Source: an uncultured Bacteroidales bacterium (GTDB lineage Bacteria > Bacteroidota > Bacteroidia > Bacteroidales > Muribaculaceae). Taken from it: a stretch of 56,679 bases of DNA. Positions 25,826 through 34,601 of this stretch are shown piece after piece. The notes under the pieces were generated by a model. It had not been told where the DNA came from. It worked only from the letters and a program-made list of their open reading frames with translations, and searched no databases. The position numbers and the translations under genes are program-made. Location: positions 1 to 56,679 of the forward strand of contig CAMGBT010000005.1 in NCBI GenBank assembly GCA_946011725.1, read 5' to 3'. Each line of letters begins with the position of its first letter. The first letter of the stretch is position 1.

Positions 25826-27226
25826 TTATTTTTCAGGGTTGGTATATTGGTCGATGGGCGCGTTACCCAGGAGGAGTTCGAGGTTGGAGTCGGCCACCAG
25901 GTAGTTGTAGATGGCTTGGAGGTACGACAGGCGAGCGCGAGTGAGCGACAGCTCGCTGTCGCGCAGGTCGAGGTAGGTGGTGGCACCGATTTCGAAACTC
26001 TGCTGCTGGATGGTGTGGGCGCGTTCGGCTTGGCTGACGCTGAGCTGCGACGAGGCCACTTGCTTGATGTTAAGGTTGATGTTGTCGATGGCGAGGGCGG
26101 CTTGCGAGGTGAGCGAGCGGGTGAGGTCATCGCGGGTGTATTCCATCTGGTCGAGAGCCACTTGGGCTTGGCGCACGCGGCTGTAGCGAGCGCCGCCGGT
26201 GTAGAGGGGGATGGTGAGCTGCAATCCCACCACGGAGTACGGTGTCCAGCGGAAGTTGGAGAATGGCGAACCATTCGACGAGGAGTTCCACATGTAGTTA
26301 CCGGTCACCGACAAGGTGGGATACCATGCGGCGCGTTGGTATGCGAGTGTTTGGCGCAGTTGGCGCGTTTGGATCTGATTCTGAATGAGTTGGGTATTGT
26401 TGGTGAGGTCGGCTTGGATCGAGAGGGCATGCTCGTACATGTCGGCGCTGAACTGCTCGAGGTCGCCGGCGATGGTGAAGGACGTGTTGACGTCCATCCC
26501 CATGAGGATGGCCAGTTGCAAGCGGGCTTGGCGGATGGCTATCTCGCACTGGTAAAGCTCCGGCTCAATGTTCTGCATGGCCACGGAAGCGCGCAGCACA
26601 TCGTATTCGGAGACGTCGCCCACGGCTTGGCGGTTGACGTAGGATTCGTAAGTGGTGCGGGCCATGTCGTAGCTCTGCTGCACGGTGCGCTTGCTGTCGA
26701 TGGCAAACAGCAACGCGTAGTAGGCGTTCTTGACTTGGTTGACCATATCCAAGCGCGAGGCACGCGATTTTTCCACCGCGCTCTCGATTTCCACTTCCGA
26801 CAGCTTCATCGATGCCCACATCTGCGGGGCAATCAGGGGCATGGATGCGGAGAAGCCCATGGAGTAGGAGTTGTCCAAACCCATCTCGAAGCCTTTGTCG
26901 CCACGGCTTTCGCCGGACTCTTCGGGCGCGGCTTCGCCTTCTTTACCGCCGCCGAAGCCGTCGAGGTTCATGTAGGCCACTTGCTTTTTGAGAGTGCGAT
27001 TGTACTGACCCGAGAACGACACGTTGGGCAGAAGGTTGGCCAAGGTTTCATCGCGAGAATATTGCACTTTGACTATTTCCAAATCGGCTACCTTCACGGT
27101 TGGATTCTCCGATAAAGCTATGTAGATACACTCATCGAGAGTTAGCACACGCTCTTGAGCGTGAGTAAGGGTGGTGGGCGCTATGGCTATCAGCAGCATA
27201 GCCAGAAGGCGCGGTAGTCTTTTCAT
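25826..27226 (-). CDS. TolC-family outer-membrane efflux channel
   Basis: The 466-residue protein has a signal peptide (LLAMLLIAIAPTTLTHA) and two repeats of the outer-membrane efflux domain, mainly long helices with periodic Ala/Gln residues. A glycine- and glutamate-rich insert (GGGKEGEAAPEESGES, about residues 89-104) is unusual and sits in the first repeat. It forms the outer-membrane exit of the RND pump and is the first gene of the operon, preceded by a -7 box at 27265-27272. Confidence 0.9.
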   Translation of the reverse strand: MKRLPRLLAMLLIAIAPTTLTHAQERVLTLDECIYIALSENPTVKVADLEIVKVQYSRDETLANLLPNVSFSGQYNRTLKKQVAYMNLDGFGGGKEGEAAPEESGESRGDKGFEMGLDNSYSMGFSASMPLIAPQMWASMKLSEVEIESAVEKSRASRLDMVNQVKNAYYALLFAIDSKRTVQQSYDMARTTYESYVNRQAVGDVSEYDVLRASVAMQNIEPELYQCEIAIRQARLQLAILMGMDVNTSFTIAGDLEQFSADMYEHALSIQADLTNNTQLIQNQIQTRQLRQTLAYQRAAWYPTLSVTGNYMWNSSSNGSPFSNFRWTPYSVVGLQLTIPLYTGGARYSRVRQAQVALDQMEYTRDDLTRSLTSQAALAIDNINLNIKQVASSQLSVSQAERAHTIQQQSFEIGATTYLDLRDSELSLTRARLSYLQAIYNYLVADSNLELLLGNAPIDQYTNPEK

Positions 27227-27264
27227 CTGCGTGGTGATTTGATATTATATATATATTTAAGGTG

Positions 27265-27272
27265 CAAAGGTA
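27265..27272 (-). promoter_or_regulatory. -7 box of the RND efflux operon
   Basis: Read on the minus strand this is TACCTTTG, a TAnnTTTG match 39 bases before the tolC-like start. Confidence 0.55.
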
Positions 27273-27407
27273 CAAAATTTTGTTCAATCTCCTATAGTGT
27301 ATAGTATTTTTATCCAACTTTATGGATATTCCGACTAACTTTTCCAAGAAATCACTGCACAAAAAAATATTTTTGTGCTTTTATTTTCTTATTCGAGAAA
27401 AAATTAC

Positions 27408-27415
27408 TAAGTTTG
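27408..27415 (+). promoter_or_regulatory. -7 box of the Fur-family gene
   Basis: TAAGTTTG matches TAnnTTTG and lies 46 bases before the ATG at 27461. The spacer shared with the divergent efflux operon is AT-rich. I see no clear Fur-box palindrome. Confidence 0.55.
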
Positions 27416-27460
27416 CAGTGAAATTGTCATTCTATGCCCTCGGGGCATTAACCTCAACTA

Positions 27461-27934
27461 ATGAAAAGCGAATCTACACCTACGCCCTCCACCATGGAGC
27501 AGTTCGATGCCTTCCTGCGCAGCAAGCAAAAGCGCCGGACATCGGAGCGGTTCGCTATATTCCAATGTGCGCAATCGCTCGGCGGCCATTTCAGCGCCGA
27601 GCTTCTGCGCCAAACGCTTACCGACAGTGGCTATCACGTGTCCACCACCACCGTCTACTCCACACTGGAGCTGCTGGTGGAGGCCGGGCTGATTCTCTGT
27701 CACAACTTCGACGGCCGCTGCCGCCTCTATGAGTACGCCGGCGCTTCGCCCGCCTCGCACCACCACCTGATCTGCACCGTGTGCGGCCGAATCAAGGAGA
27801 TGCGCGACGCCGAGGTCGACGCCCTCATCAACAGCAAGCACTATCCCGCGTTTTCGCAAACAAGTTTCACCCTCAATATTTACGGCGAGTGCCGCAGCTG
27901 CCAAAACCGGCGGCGACGCGCTTCCAAAAATTGA
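27461..27934 (+). CDS. Fur-family transcriptional regulator
   Basis: The 157-residue protein has a winged-helix DNA-binding domain (about 20-90, with TTVYSTLELL as recognition region) and a dimerisation domain with the SHHHLICTVCGRI motif and a second cysteine pair (CRSCQ) for structural zinc. Family members sense iron, zinc or peroxide; which applies cannot be decided here. It is divergent from the efflux operon and only 25 bases before purA, so it may regulate one or both neighbours. The first dozen residues are poorly conserved, and an internal ATG (MEQFDAF) is an alternative start. Confidence 0.87.
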   Translation: MKSESTPTPSTMEQFDAFLRSKQKRRTSERFAIFQCAQSLGGHFSAELLRQTLTDSGYHVSTTTVYSTLELLVEAGLILCHNFDGRCRLYEYAGASPASHHHLICTVCGRIKEMRDAEVDALINSKHYPAFSQTSFTLNIYGECRSCQNRRRRASKN

Positions 27935-27959
27935 CCAATCGGTTCCTAACATTTAAATT

Positions 27960-29234
27960 ATGAAAGTTGACATTCTTTTAGGCCTCCAATGGGGCGACGA
28001 AGGTAAAGGTAAAGTAGTAGACGTGCTCACTCCGCGCTACGACGTTGTGGCACGCTTCCAAGGCGGACCCAATGCCGGCCATACGCTCGAATTCGATGGC
28101 CGCAAAGTAGTGTTGCGCTCTATCCCCTCGGGCGTGTTCCAAGGCAACATCAACGTAATCGGCAACGGCGTGGTGCTCGACCCCGTGCTCTTCGCTTCTG
28201 AAGCTCAAGAGCTCATCGACGCCGGCACCGACCTCCATTCAATCCTCAAAATCTCCAAGAAAGCTCACCTGATTCTGCCCACCCACCGCCTGCTCGACGC
28301 CGCCGGCGAACGCGCCACAGGCGCCTCCAAAATCGGCACCACCGGCAAGGGCATCGGCCCCACATACACCGACAAAATCTCCCGCAACGGCTTGCGTGCA
28401 GGCGATTTGCTCGAACCCGACTTCCGCCAGCGCTTCGACGCGGCCATCAACCGTCACCTCCAGCGCTTGGCCGACCTCGACGCATCGCCCGCGCAGGAAG
28501 AACTCGACGCGCTGATTGACAAATGGCTGGCTGCCGCTAAGGTGCTGCGCTCGTTCCAACTTATTGATTCCGAACACTATATCAACGCCAAAATCCGCCA
28601 AGGCCGTCGCCTGCTGTGCGAAGGCGCTCAAGGCACCATGCTCGATGTGGACTTCGGCTCATATCCCTTCGTAACCTCGTCAAACACCATCTCCGCCGGC
28701 GCTTGCACCGGCTTGGGCATCGCCCCCAACCTCATCGGCGACGTGTACGGCATCTTCAAAGCCTACTGCACCCGCGTGGGCAGCGGACCTTTCCCCACCG
28801 AACTCTTCGACGAAACCGGCGACAAGATTCGTCAAGTGGGTCACGAATACGGCGCCGTAACCGGGCGCGAACGTCGCTGCGGCTGGATCGACTTAGTGGC
28901 CCTGCGCTACGCTATCATGCTCAACGGCGTCACCAAGCTCATCATGATGAAGAGCGACGTGCTCGACCAATTCGACACCATCCGCGCCTGCACCGCTTAC
29001 GAAGTCGACGGCACCGAAACCCGCGACTTCCCCTACTCCATCGACGACCCCTCGCGCGTAAAACCCATCTACCACGACATCAAAGGCTGGAAAACCGACC
29101 TCACTCACATCACCTCAGCCGACCAATTTCCACCGGAACTTACCAACTACATCAAGTTCCTCGAAAACGAGCTCCACGTGCCCGTGTGCATCGTCTCCGT
29201 AGGCCCCGACCGCAAGCAAACCATTGAACTATAA
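27960..29234 (+). CDS. purA: Adenylosuccinate synthetase
   Basis: The 424-residue enzyme shows the GTP-binding start LGLQWGDEGKGK, the PNAGHT motif, the TTGKGIGPTY segment and the QGTMLD motif. It joins IMP and aspartate, using GTP, to give adenylosuccinate, the first committed step from IMP to AMP. It is of normal length. The Fur-family gene lies 25 bases upstream and the DUF1015 gene 42 bases downstream. Confidence 0.97.
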   Translation: MKVDILLGLQWGDEGKGKVVDVLTPRYDVVARFQGGPNAGHTLEFDGRKVVLRSIPSGVFQGNINVIGNGVVLDPVLFASEAQELIDAGTDLHSILKISKKAHLILPTHRLLDAAGERATGASKIGTTGKGIGPTYTDKISRNGLRAGDLLEPDFRQRFDAAINRHLQRLADLDASPAQEELDALIDKWLAAAKVLRSFQLIDSEHYINAKIRQGRRLLCEGAQGTMLDVDFGSYPFVTSSNTISAGACTGLGIAPNLIGDVYGIFKAYCTRVGSGPFPTELFDETGDKIRQVGHEYGAVTGRERRCGWIDLVALRYAIMLNGVTKLIMMKSDVLDQFDTIRACTAYEVDGTETRDFPYSIDDPSRVKPIYHDIKGWKTDLTHITSADQFPPELTNYIKFLENELHVPVCIVSVGPDRKQTIEL

Positions 29235-29276
29235 CCAAATAATCAACAAAACTACCTAACTCTAAAACCTGAAATT

Positions 29277-30521
29277 ATGGCAAAAGTAAAACCGTTCCGC
29301 GGCATCCGTCCGCCTCGCGAACTCGTCACCGAAGTGGCCTCCCGTCCCTACGACGTGCTCAACTCCGAAGAAGCTCGCACCGAAGCCGAAGGCAACCCCA
29401 AGTCGCTTTACCACATCATCAAACCCGAAATCGACTTCGCCCCCGGCACCGACGAACACGACCCCAAAGTCTACGACCGCGCCGTGGAAAACTTCAAAGC
29501 GTTCAAGCAGAACGGCTGGCTGGTGCAAGACGACGCTGAACACTACTACATCTACGCGCAAACGATGAACGGCCGCACCCAGTACGGCATCGTCATCGCT
29601 GCTAACGTCGACGACTACCTCAGCGGCGTCATCAAAAAACACGAGCTTACCCGTCGCGACAAGGAAGAAGACCGCATGAAACACGTGCGCATCCAAAACG
29701 CTAACATCGAACCCGTGTTCTTCGCCTTCCCCGATAACGCAGCCCTCCAAGAAATCATCGACCGCGTCACTGCCGACCAACCCGAGTACAACTTCGTGGC
29801 CCCCGACGGCTTCGGACACACCTTCTGGGTAATCAACGACCGTCAGCTCATCGACCGCATTACCACCGAATTCGCCAAGATTCCCTACCTCTACATCGCC
29901 GACGGACACCACCGCACCGCTGCCGCCGCCCTCGTTGGCGCCGAAAAAGCACGCAACAACCCCAACCACCGCGGCGACGAAGAATACAACTACTTCCTGG
30001 CAGTGGCATTCCCCGCTTCACACCTCAAAATCATCGACTACAACCGCGTGGTGCGCGACCTCAACGGTCTCACTCCCAAGCAATTCCTCGACCGCCTGAA
30101 CGAGGCCTTCATCGTAGAAGACAAAGGCACCGAAATCTACCACCCCGCCCGCTTACACAACTTCTCGCTCTACCTCCAAGGCCGCTGGTACTCCCTCACC
30201 GCTCGCGAAGGTAAGTACAACGACGCCGACCCCATCGGCGTGCTCGACGTAACCATCTCTTCCGACCACATCCTGCGCGACATCCTCGGCATCACCGACC
30301 TCCGCAGCGACAAGCGCATCGACTTCGTCGGCGGCATCCGCGGCCTCGAAGAACTCAAACGGCGCGTCGACTCCGGCGAAATGGCCGTCGCCCTGGCCCT
30401 CTACCCCGTGTCGATGGACCAACTCATCAACATCGCCGACACCGGCAACATCATGCCCCCCAAAACCACCTGGTTCGAACCCAAACTCCGCTCCGGCCTG
30501 GTAATCCACGCCCTCGACTAA
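29277..30521 (+). CDS. DUF1015 family protein
   Basis: The 414-residue cytosolic protein matches the DUF1015 family, with the characteristic start PFRGIRPP, an ASRPYDVLN segment, ADGHHRTAAA in the middle, and a C-terminal MPPKTTWFEPKLRSG. Function is unknown; in other bacteria the family is often encoded near serine biosynthesis genes, which are absent here. It is 42 bases after purA and ends just before a strong hairpin, so it is probably the last gene of that transcript. Confidence 0.88.
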   Translation: MAKVKPFRGIRPPRELVTEVASRPYDVLNSEEARTEAEGNPKSLYHIIKPEIDFAPGTDEHDPKVYDRAVENFKAFKQNGWLVQDDAEHYYIYAQTMNGRTQYGIVIAANVDDYLSGVIKKHELTRRDKEEDRMKHVRIQNANIEPVFFAFPDNAALQEIIDRVTADQPEYNFVAPDGFGHTFWVINDRQLIDRITTEFAKIPYLYIADGHHRTAAAALVGAEKARNNPNHRGDEEYNYFLAVAFPASHLKIIDYNRVVRDLNGLTPKQFLDRLNEAFIVEDKGTEIYHPARLHNFSLYLQGRWYSLTAREGKYNDADPIGVLDVTISSDHILRDILGITDLRSDKRIDFVGGIRGLEELKRRVDSGEMAVALALYPVSMDQLINIADTGNIMPPKTTWFEPKLRSGLVIHALD

Positions 30522-30543
30522 TCCCCTACCCCCATACCCTCAA

Positions 30544-30575
30544 CGAAAGCGCGGCTCCAATCAGCCGCGCTTTCG
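30544..30575 (+). terminator. Hairpin after the purA-DUF1015 transcript
   Basis: A perfect 13-base stem (30544-30556 with 30563-30575) surrounds a six-base loop 22 bases after the DUF1015 stop. There is no T-run, so it may stabilise the 3' end rather than act as a full intrinsic terminator. Confidence 0.6.
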
Positions 30576-30692
30576 CTGTAAAGACTCCCGCCGCGGTGCC
30601 ACCCGCCAGCGCGCAGCGCGCAGGCGGCGGGGCGCTGTGGCGGTTGAGGTGGGCGGCCGCTTGTGTTTTTTTGAAGATTTTTGTAAAAATCT

Positions 30693-30723
30693 TTTGTGGT
30701 TTGAATTTTTCTTACTACCTTTG
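30693..30723 (+). promoter_or_regulatory. Consensus promoter without an obvious gene
   Basis: TTTG at 30693-30696 and TACCTTTG at 30716-30723 are 19 bp apart, an excellent match to the Bacteroidetes consensus. Transcription would begin about 30730. No convincing protein gene follows. Confidence 0.6.
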
Positions 30724-30729
30724 CGGCAG

Positions 30730-31232
30730 ATTGTGTAAATAACTATCATGAGCACACGCATCGGATTACAATTGAGTTTGCCCCATTATGGCTTGACTTC
30801 TTACCACACACCGGCCGTTGGGAGCATCTGCACTTCGGCATTTAATGCTGAAGCGGTAGTTATGCGTGTGCAGCGCCATGAGGGCGCGCGCAAGCTGAGT
30901 CTTGCAGCCGCGCCGGCTCAGGCCCATAGGTTGTTACCCCCCCCACTTGTGTTATTCTAACGCACACATTTTTGCAACCGGTAGAGCCGGCCGTGGCTCG
31001 GCTTTCCGCCAACCGTGTGAATCGTCGCGCTGCCACCGCGGTGGCAGCGCATCGCGGTGTAGTGCCGTCAGCACTTTTGTGCCGACGGCCGCTTTGGCAT
31101 GCCTACTCCACTGCTAACTCAACATTAATGCAAGAATAAAACTCAAACAAATAAAGTCTTAAAAATCTCTGTCTAATTAAGACACACACACCCGGAGAGG
31201 GCACGCCGTCGAGGCGGGTCCTCTCATTTTTT
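30730..31232 (+). ncRNA. Candidate structured RNA, about 500 nt
   Basis: The span starts at a consensus promoter and ends at a hairpin plus T-run. It contains a long-range inverted repeat (GCACACGCA at 30752 with TGCGTGTGC at 30862) and several local hairpins: 30984-30999, 31028-31050 with a GCTGCCACC/GGTGGCAGC stem, and 31063-31088 with a GCCGTC/GACGGC stem. The longest frames (70-71 residues) are of odd composition and overlap one another. I could not match it to RNase P RNA, tmRNA, SRP RNA or a known riboswitch; the RNase P core GAGGAAAGTCC is absent. It may be a novel small RNA or just decayed DNA. Confidence 0.35.
31195..31232 (+). terminator. Intrinsic terminator, plus strand
   Basis: A stem of GAGAGG with CCTCTC, an inner CGCC/GGCG pair and a GTCGA loop are followed by A and six T. 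The T-run is on the plus side, so it serves a transcript from the left rather than the minus-strand channel gene at 31245. Confidence 0.7.
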
Positions 31233-31244
31233 GTGGTGCGGTGG

Positions 31245-32012
31245 TTACTTTTCTTTGTGAAGGAAATGGAAGAGTGTGCCCACGAGCAAGGCGCCGCCCA
31301 CCACGTTGCCCAAGGTGCTCCACAGCAGGTTGTAGGCCAAGTTGGCCATGGTGACCTCGGCGCCGCACATCATGCCGCAGGGGATGTAGAACATGTTGGC
31401 GATGCAGTGCTCGAATCCAAGCATAACAAACACGGCCACGGGAATCCAGCAGGCGAGGGCTTTGTGGGCGATGTTGTCGGCGGTGAGGCCGAACCACACG
31501 GCCAGGCACACGCACCAATTGGCGCCGATGCCGCGCAGGAAAATCACCCACGGGGAGAGTGCGGTTTTGGTCTGCGCAATGGCCACGATGGCTGAGCGGT
31601 AAGGCTCGCTGTCGACCAAACCGCTCTGATACACAAGGAAGTAGGTGAGCAAGAGTGCACCTATAAAGTTGCCGATCCACACCATGAACCAGTTGGCGAG
31701 GACGGTTGTGGCGGAGATGTTGCGGCGCAGAGCGGCGGGCATGAGCAGGGCATTGTTGCCGGTGAAGAGGTCGGCGCCGGTCATGACTATGAGGAACAGG
31801 CCCACGGGGAAGGCCAAGCCGCTGAGCAGGCGGCCAAGCGAGGGGTTGGCGGCGGTGGCGGCGGGAAAACCGCTGCCGAGGATGAGCGATAGCACTCCGC
31901 CGAGGGCGATGAAGGCTCCGGCAAGGATTGAGAGCACCGCAAGGCGGCCGATGGGGCGGGTGGCCTTGGCGGTGCCGGCGACGAGGGCGAGTTGAAGTTG
32001 TCGTTTTTGCAT
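31245..32012 (-). CDS. Formate/nitrite transporter family channel
   Basis: The 255-residue membrane protein has about six hydrophobic segments and FNT-family landmarks: AFPVGLFLIVMTGADLFTGN in the second and third helices, and FEHCIANMFYIP and ANLAYNLLW in the later ones. FNT channels are pentamers that carry formate, nitrite or hydrosulphide with protons across the inner membrane. The ion is uncertain. It follows the TonB-dependent receptor by 3 bases on the same strand, so the two may be co-transcribed, although no functional link is obvious. Confidence 0.9.
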   Translation of the reverse strand: MQKRQLQLALVAGTAKATRPIGRLAVLSILAGAFIALGGVLSLILGSGFPAATAANPSLGRLLSGLAFPVGLFLIVMTGADLFTGNNALLMPAALRRNISATTVLANWFMVWIGNFIGALLLTYFLVYQSGLVDSEPYRSAIVAIAQTKTALSPWVIFLRGIGANWCVCLAVWFGLTADNIAHKALACWIPVAVFVMLGFEHCIANMFYIPCGMMCGAEVTMANLAYNLLWSTLGNVVGGALLVGTLFHFLHKEK

Positions 32013-32015
32013 CGG

Positions 32016-34430
32016 TTAGAATTCTACGGCCAGTCGAAGGTTTAACTGACGGCCTGTGAGGTAGTTAGGTACTGCGTATTGGATTTCGTTGACGTCGGTG
32101 ACCCAGTAGTATGAGCTGACGTTGGAGATGTCGAAGAGGTTGAACACGTCCAGGCCGATCCACACGCTGCGGAAGTGGCGGAGCAGTCCGGAGGTGCGGC
32201 CGCGGTCGGCGTCGGTGACCAATCCGTAGGAGAATCCGAGGTCCACGCGCTTGTAAGCGGGCGCGCGGAAGTAGCTGATGTCGCGGCTCACGCGCGGCGC
32301 GGTGGTGGGCAGGCCGTCGGAGAAAAGGCCGCGGAGGCTGAATTTCAACCGCGGGAATTTGGGGAAGTAGTCGGTGAAAAACAGCGCGAAGGAGTAGCGG
32401 CGGTCGGTGGGACGCGGCACGTTTACCCCATTGAGCTTCTCCTGCGTCTTCATCAGCGAGAAGGAAATCCACGAGTCGCTGCCGGGCACGAATTGGCCGA
32501 AGAGCTTGAAGTCGATGCCGGCGGCGTAGCCTTTGGTGAGGTTTTCGCCGGCGTATGTTATCTTCAGATTATCAACCTCGTAGGGGATGAGGTTCGACAG
32601 CAGTTTGTAGTAGGCTTCGGCTGTGAATTTGAACGGCCGCCCCATGGTGCGGAAGGTGTAATCGCTGCCGAGGATGAATTGGAAGCTACGTTGCGACTTG
32701 ATGTCGGAGTTGAGTTCAATCACCGTATTGCCCTGAGCATCAGTGACTTGGCGGCGGTATTCCTTATAGAACGGCGATTGGTAGTACATGCCGGTGGCGA
32801 ATCGGAAAGCCCACCGCTGAGCGCGGTCGGGTACGAAGCCCACGCTCAAACGTGGGCTGATTAGCAGCTCCTTGTTGAAGCTCCAGTGGCTGAGGCGGAT
32901 GCCGCCGTTGAAGTTGAAGTAACCGAGGTCGGTAGCGAGGCGGTAGGTGTCCTGCACGTAAGCGGCGAGGCGTGTCGAGCTGATGTCGTGGCGCGAATCG
33001 AGGTTGTAGATAACTCGCAGAGCATCAGGGTCGTATGGAAGCGAGTAGCCGGCTGAATCGCGCAGCTCCCATTCGCGGGTGCGGTCGTGGATGCGCTCGG
33101 CGTTGAAGCTGAAGCCGTAGTCGAGGTTGTGGTTGTTGAGGCTGTTGCTGCCGCGCAATCCCACGCTGATGACGGATGCGCGCAGGCGGTTGCGCGAGTG
33201 TTCGTGGTAACGGCCCACACCTAACTCGCCGCCGACGCCGTCGGTGTTCTGCGAGCCGCTGGTGCCGGCTTGGTCGAGCCAGTACTCGCCGGAGATGTCG
33301 TAGGCCACCAGCTCGTTGGTGAGGAATCCGGAGGCCAACAGCGAGTAGCGAGCGCTGCGCGAGGCCGTGTAGTCGAGGTTCACGGCCCCGAACCAGGTCT
33401 CAAACTTGTCGTTCTCCTGTCCGTCGAAGTACACCTTGAACTGCTTTGCGTCGGTTGAGGTGCCGAAGTTGGTGGTGCGGTTTTCGGGGATGAACTTATA
33501 GTTATTGATGGCCACGTTGCCCAAGAACGAGGCGCTTAACTTGCTGTTAATCTTGAAGGTAAGGTAAGTTTGGTAGTCGAAGAACCGCGGGTCGTACTCG
33601 CCCTTGTCGTCCATCGACGACAGCAGCGACGAGTTGCTCTTGTAACGCAAGCCGTGCAACTGCGTGAAGCGGCTCGATGAGCTGCCGATGGACAAGCTGC
33701 CGCCCAACAGCGACAGCGATGCCGCGCCCTCGAATGCCTGCGGCTGGCGGTAGGTGATGTCGAGCACACTCGACATCTTGTCGCCGTACTGCGCCGAGAA
33801 GCCGCCGGTGGAGAACTGCACGGAGTTGACCATATCGGGGTTGATGACGCTCAAGCCCTCCTGCTGACCGGAGGACACCAACTGCGGACGGTACACCTCC
33901 ACGCCGTTGATGTACACCAAATTTTCATCGTAGGTTCCGCCGCGCACGTTGTACTGGCTCGACATCTCGTTGGCCGATGTCACGCCCGCTTGCGTGGCCA
34001 CCAGGCCCTCAATAGCGTTGCCCGAAACGTTGGGCGCCAAGCTCGTGGCCTCGGTGGAAATGGTCTGCACTTGGTTGAGTTGTCGCTGATAATCAGTGAC
34101 TTCCACGCCCTGCAACATGTAGGTTTTGGGCAGCATTTTCACATTAACCGTCACCGTGCCCGAGGGGTCGACCAACCGGCGCACGGCGTCGTCATAGCCG
34201 ATGCAGGTAAAAATGACCTTGATGGTGTCGGCCGCAGCCACATTCAATTCGTACTTGCCATCGAGGCCGGAGGTGGCACCGGTCATGGTGCCGCCGATGC
34301 GGATTGACACGAACTCCAGCGGCTCGTTATTCTCATCGGTGACCAAACCGGTGATTTTCACATTGTCGGCCCACGCCCCAAAGGCGGCCAACAATGCGCA
34401 TATCAATAGAAAAACGCGTATTCTCATCAT
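32016..34430 (-). CDS. TonB-dependent outer-membrane receptor
   Basis: The 804-residue protein starts at one of two adjacent ATGs (34430 or 34427) with a signal peptide, followed by a carboxypeptidase-regulatory-like domain (about 22-105). Then come a plug domain (GGTYDENLVYINGVEVY) and a beta-barrel ending in phenylalanine (LRLAVEF). It imports a large ligand using TonB energy. No SusD-type partner gene is adjacent, which suggests a metal chelate or vitamin rather than glycan uptake, but this is inference. A longer frame from 34469 lacks a signal-peptide start. Confidence 0.9.
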   Translation of the reverse strand: MMRIRVFLLICALLAAFGAWADNVKITGLVTDENNEPLEFVSIRIGGTMTGATSGLDGKYELNVAAADTIKVIFTCIGYDDAVRRLVDPSGTVTVNVKMLPKTYMLQGVEVTDYQRQLNQVQTISTEATSLAPNVSGNAIEGLVATQAGVTSANEMSSQYNVRGGTYDENLVYINGVEVYRPQLVSSGQQEGLSVINPDMVNSVQFSTGGFSAQYGDKMSSVLDITYRQPQAFEGAASLSLLGGSLSIGSSSSRFTQLHGLRYKSNSSLLSSMDDKGEYDPRFFDYQTYLTFKINSKLSASFLGNVAINNYKFIPENRTTNFGTSTDAKQFKVYFDGQENDKFETWFGAVNLDYTASRSARYSLLASGFLTNELVAYDISGEYWLDQAGTSGSQNTDGVGGELGVGRYHEHSRNRLRASVISVGLRGSNSLNNHNLDYGFSFNAERIHDRTREWELRDSAGYSLPYDPDALRVIYNLDSRHDISSTRLAAYVQDTYRLATDLGYFNFNGGIRLSHWSFNKELLISPRLSVGFVPDRAQRWAFRFATGMYYQSPFYKEYRRQVTDAQGNTVIELNSDIKSQRSFQFILGSDYTFRTMGRPFKFTAEAYYKLLSNLIPYEVDNLKITYAGENLTKGYAAGIDFKLFGQFVPGSDSWISFSLMKTQEKLNGVNVPRPTDRRYSFALFFTDYFPKFPRLKFSLRGLFSDGLPTTAPRVSRDISYFRAPAYKRVDLGFSYGLVTDADRGRTSGLLRHFRSVWIGLDVFNLFDISNVSSYYWVTDVNEIQYAVPNYLTGRQLNLRLAVEF

Positions 34431-34601
34431 TACATATCTTAACAATATATAAACGCACCGCACCGCCATTTATTGCATTCTCACAGTGAGATACAAAATC
34501 TAAATAGCAATTCCATTTGTAGAGAATCACACCATCTAATTCACCAAAAGAACTATCATGTCATCCTTGAAGATGCTGAAAAATACCGGATGCCATGATA
34601 A

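Noticed and set aside
30748-30960. 70-codon ORF after the strong promoter
   Set aside because: It starts near the expected transcript start but has no recognisable family, and its sequence is interrupted by strong hairpins and a poly-C run; kept only as part of the candidate RNA region.
31245-34430. TonB receptor as part of a SusCD glycan-utilisation locus
   Set aside because: No SusD-like lipoprotein or glycoside hydrolase is adjacent; the neighbours are an FNT channel and an AT-rich islet.
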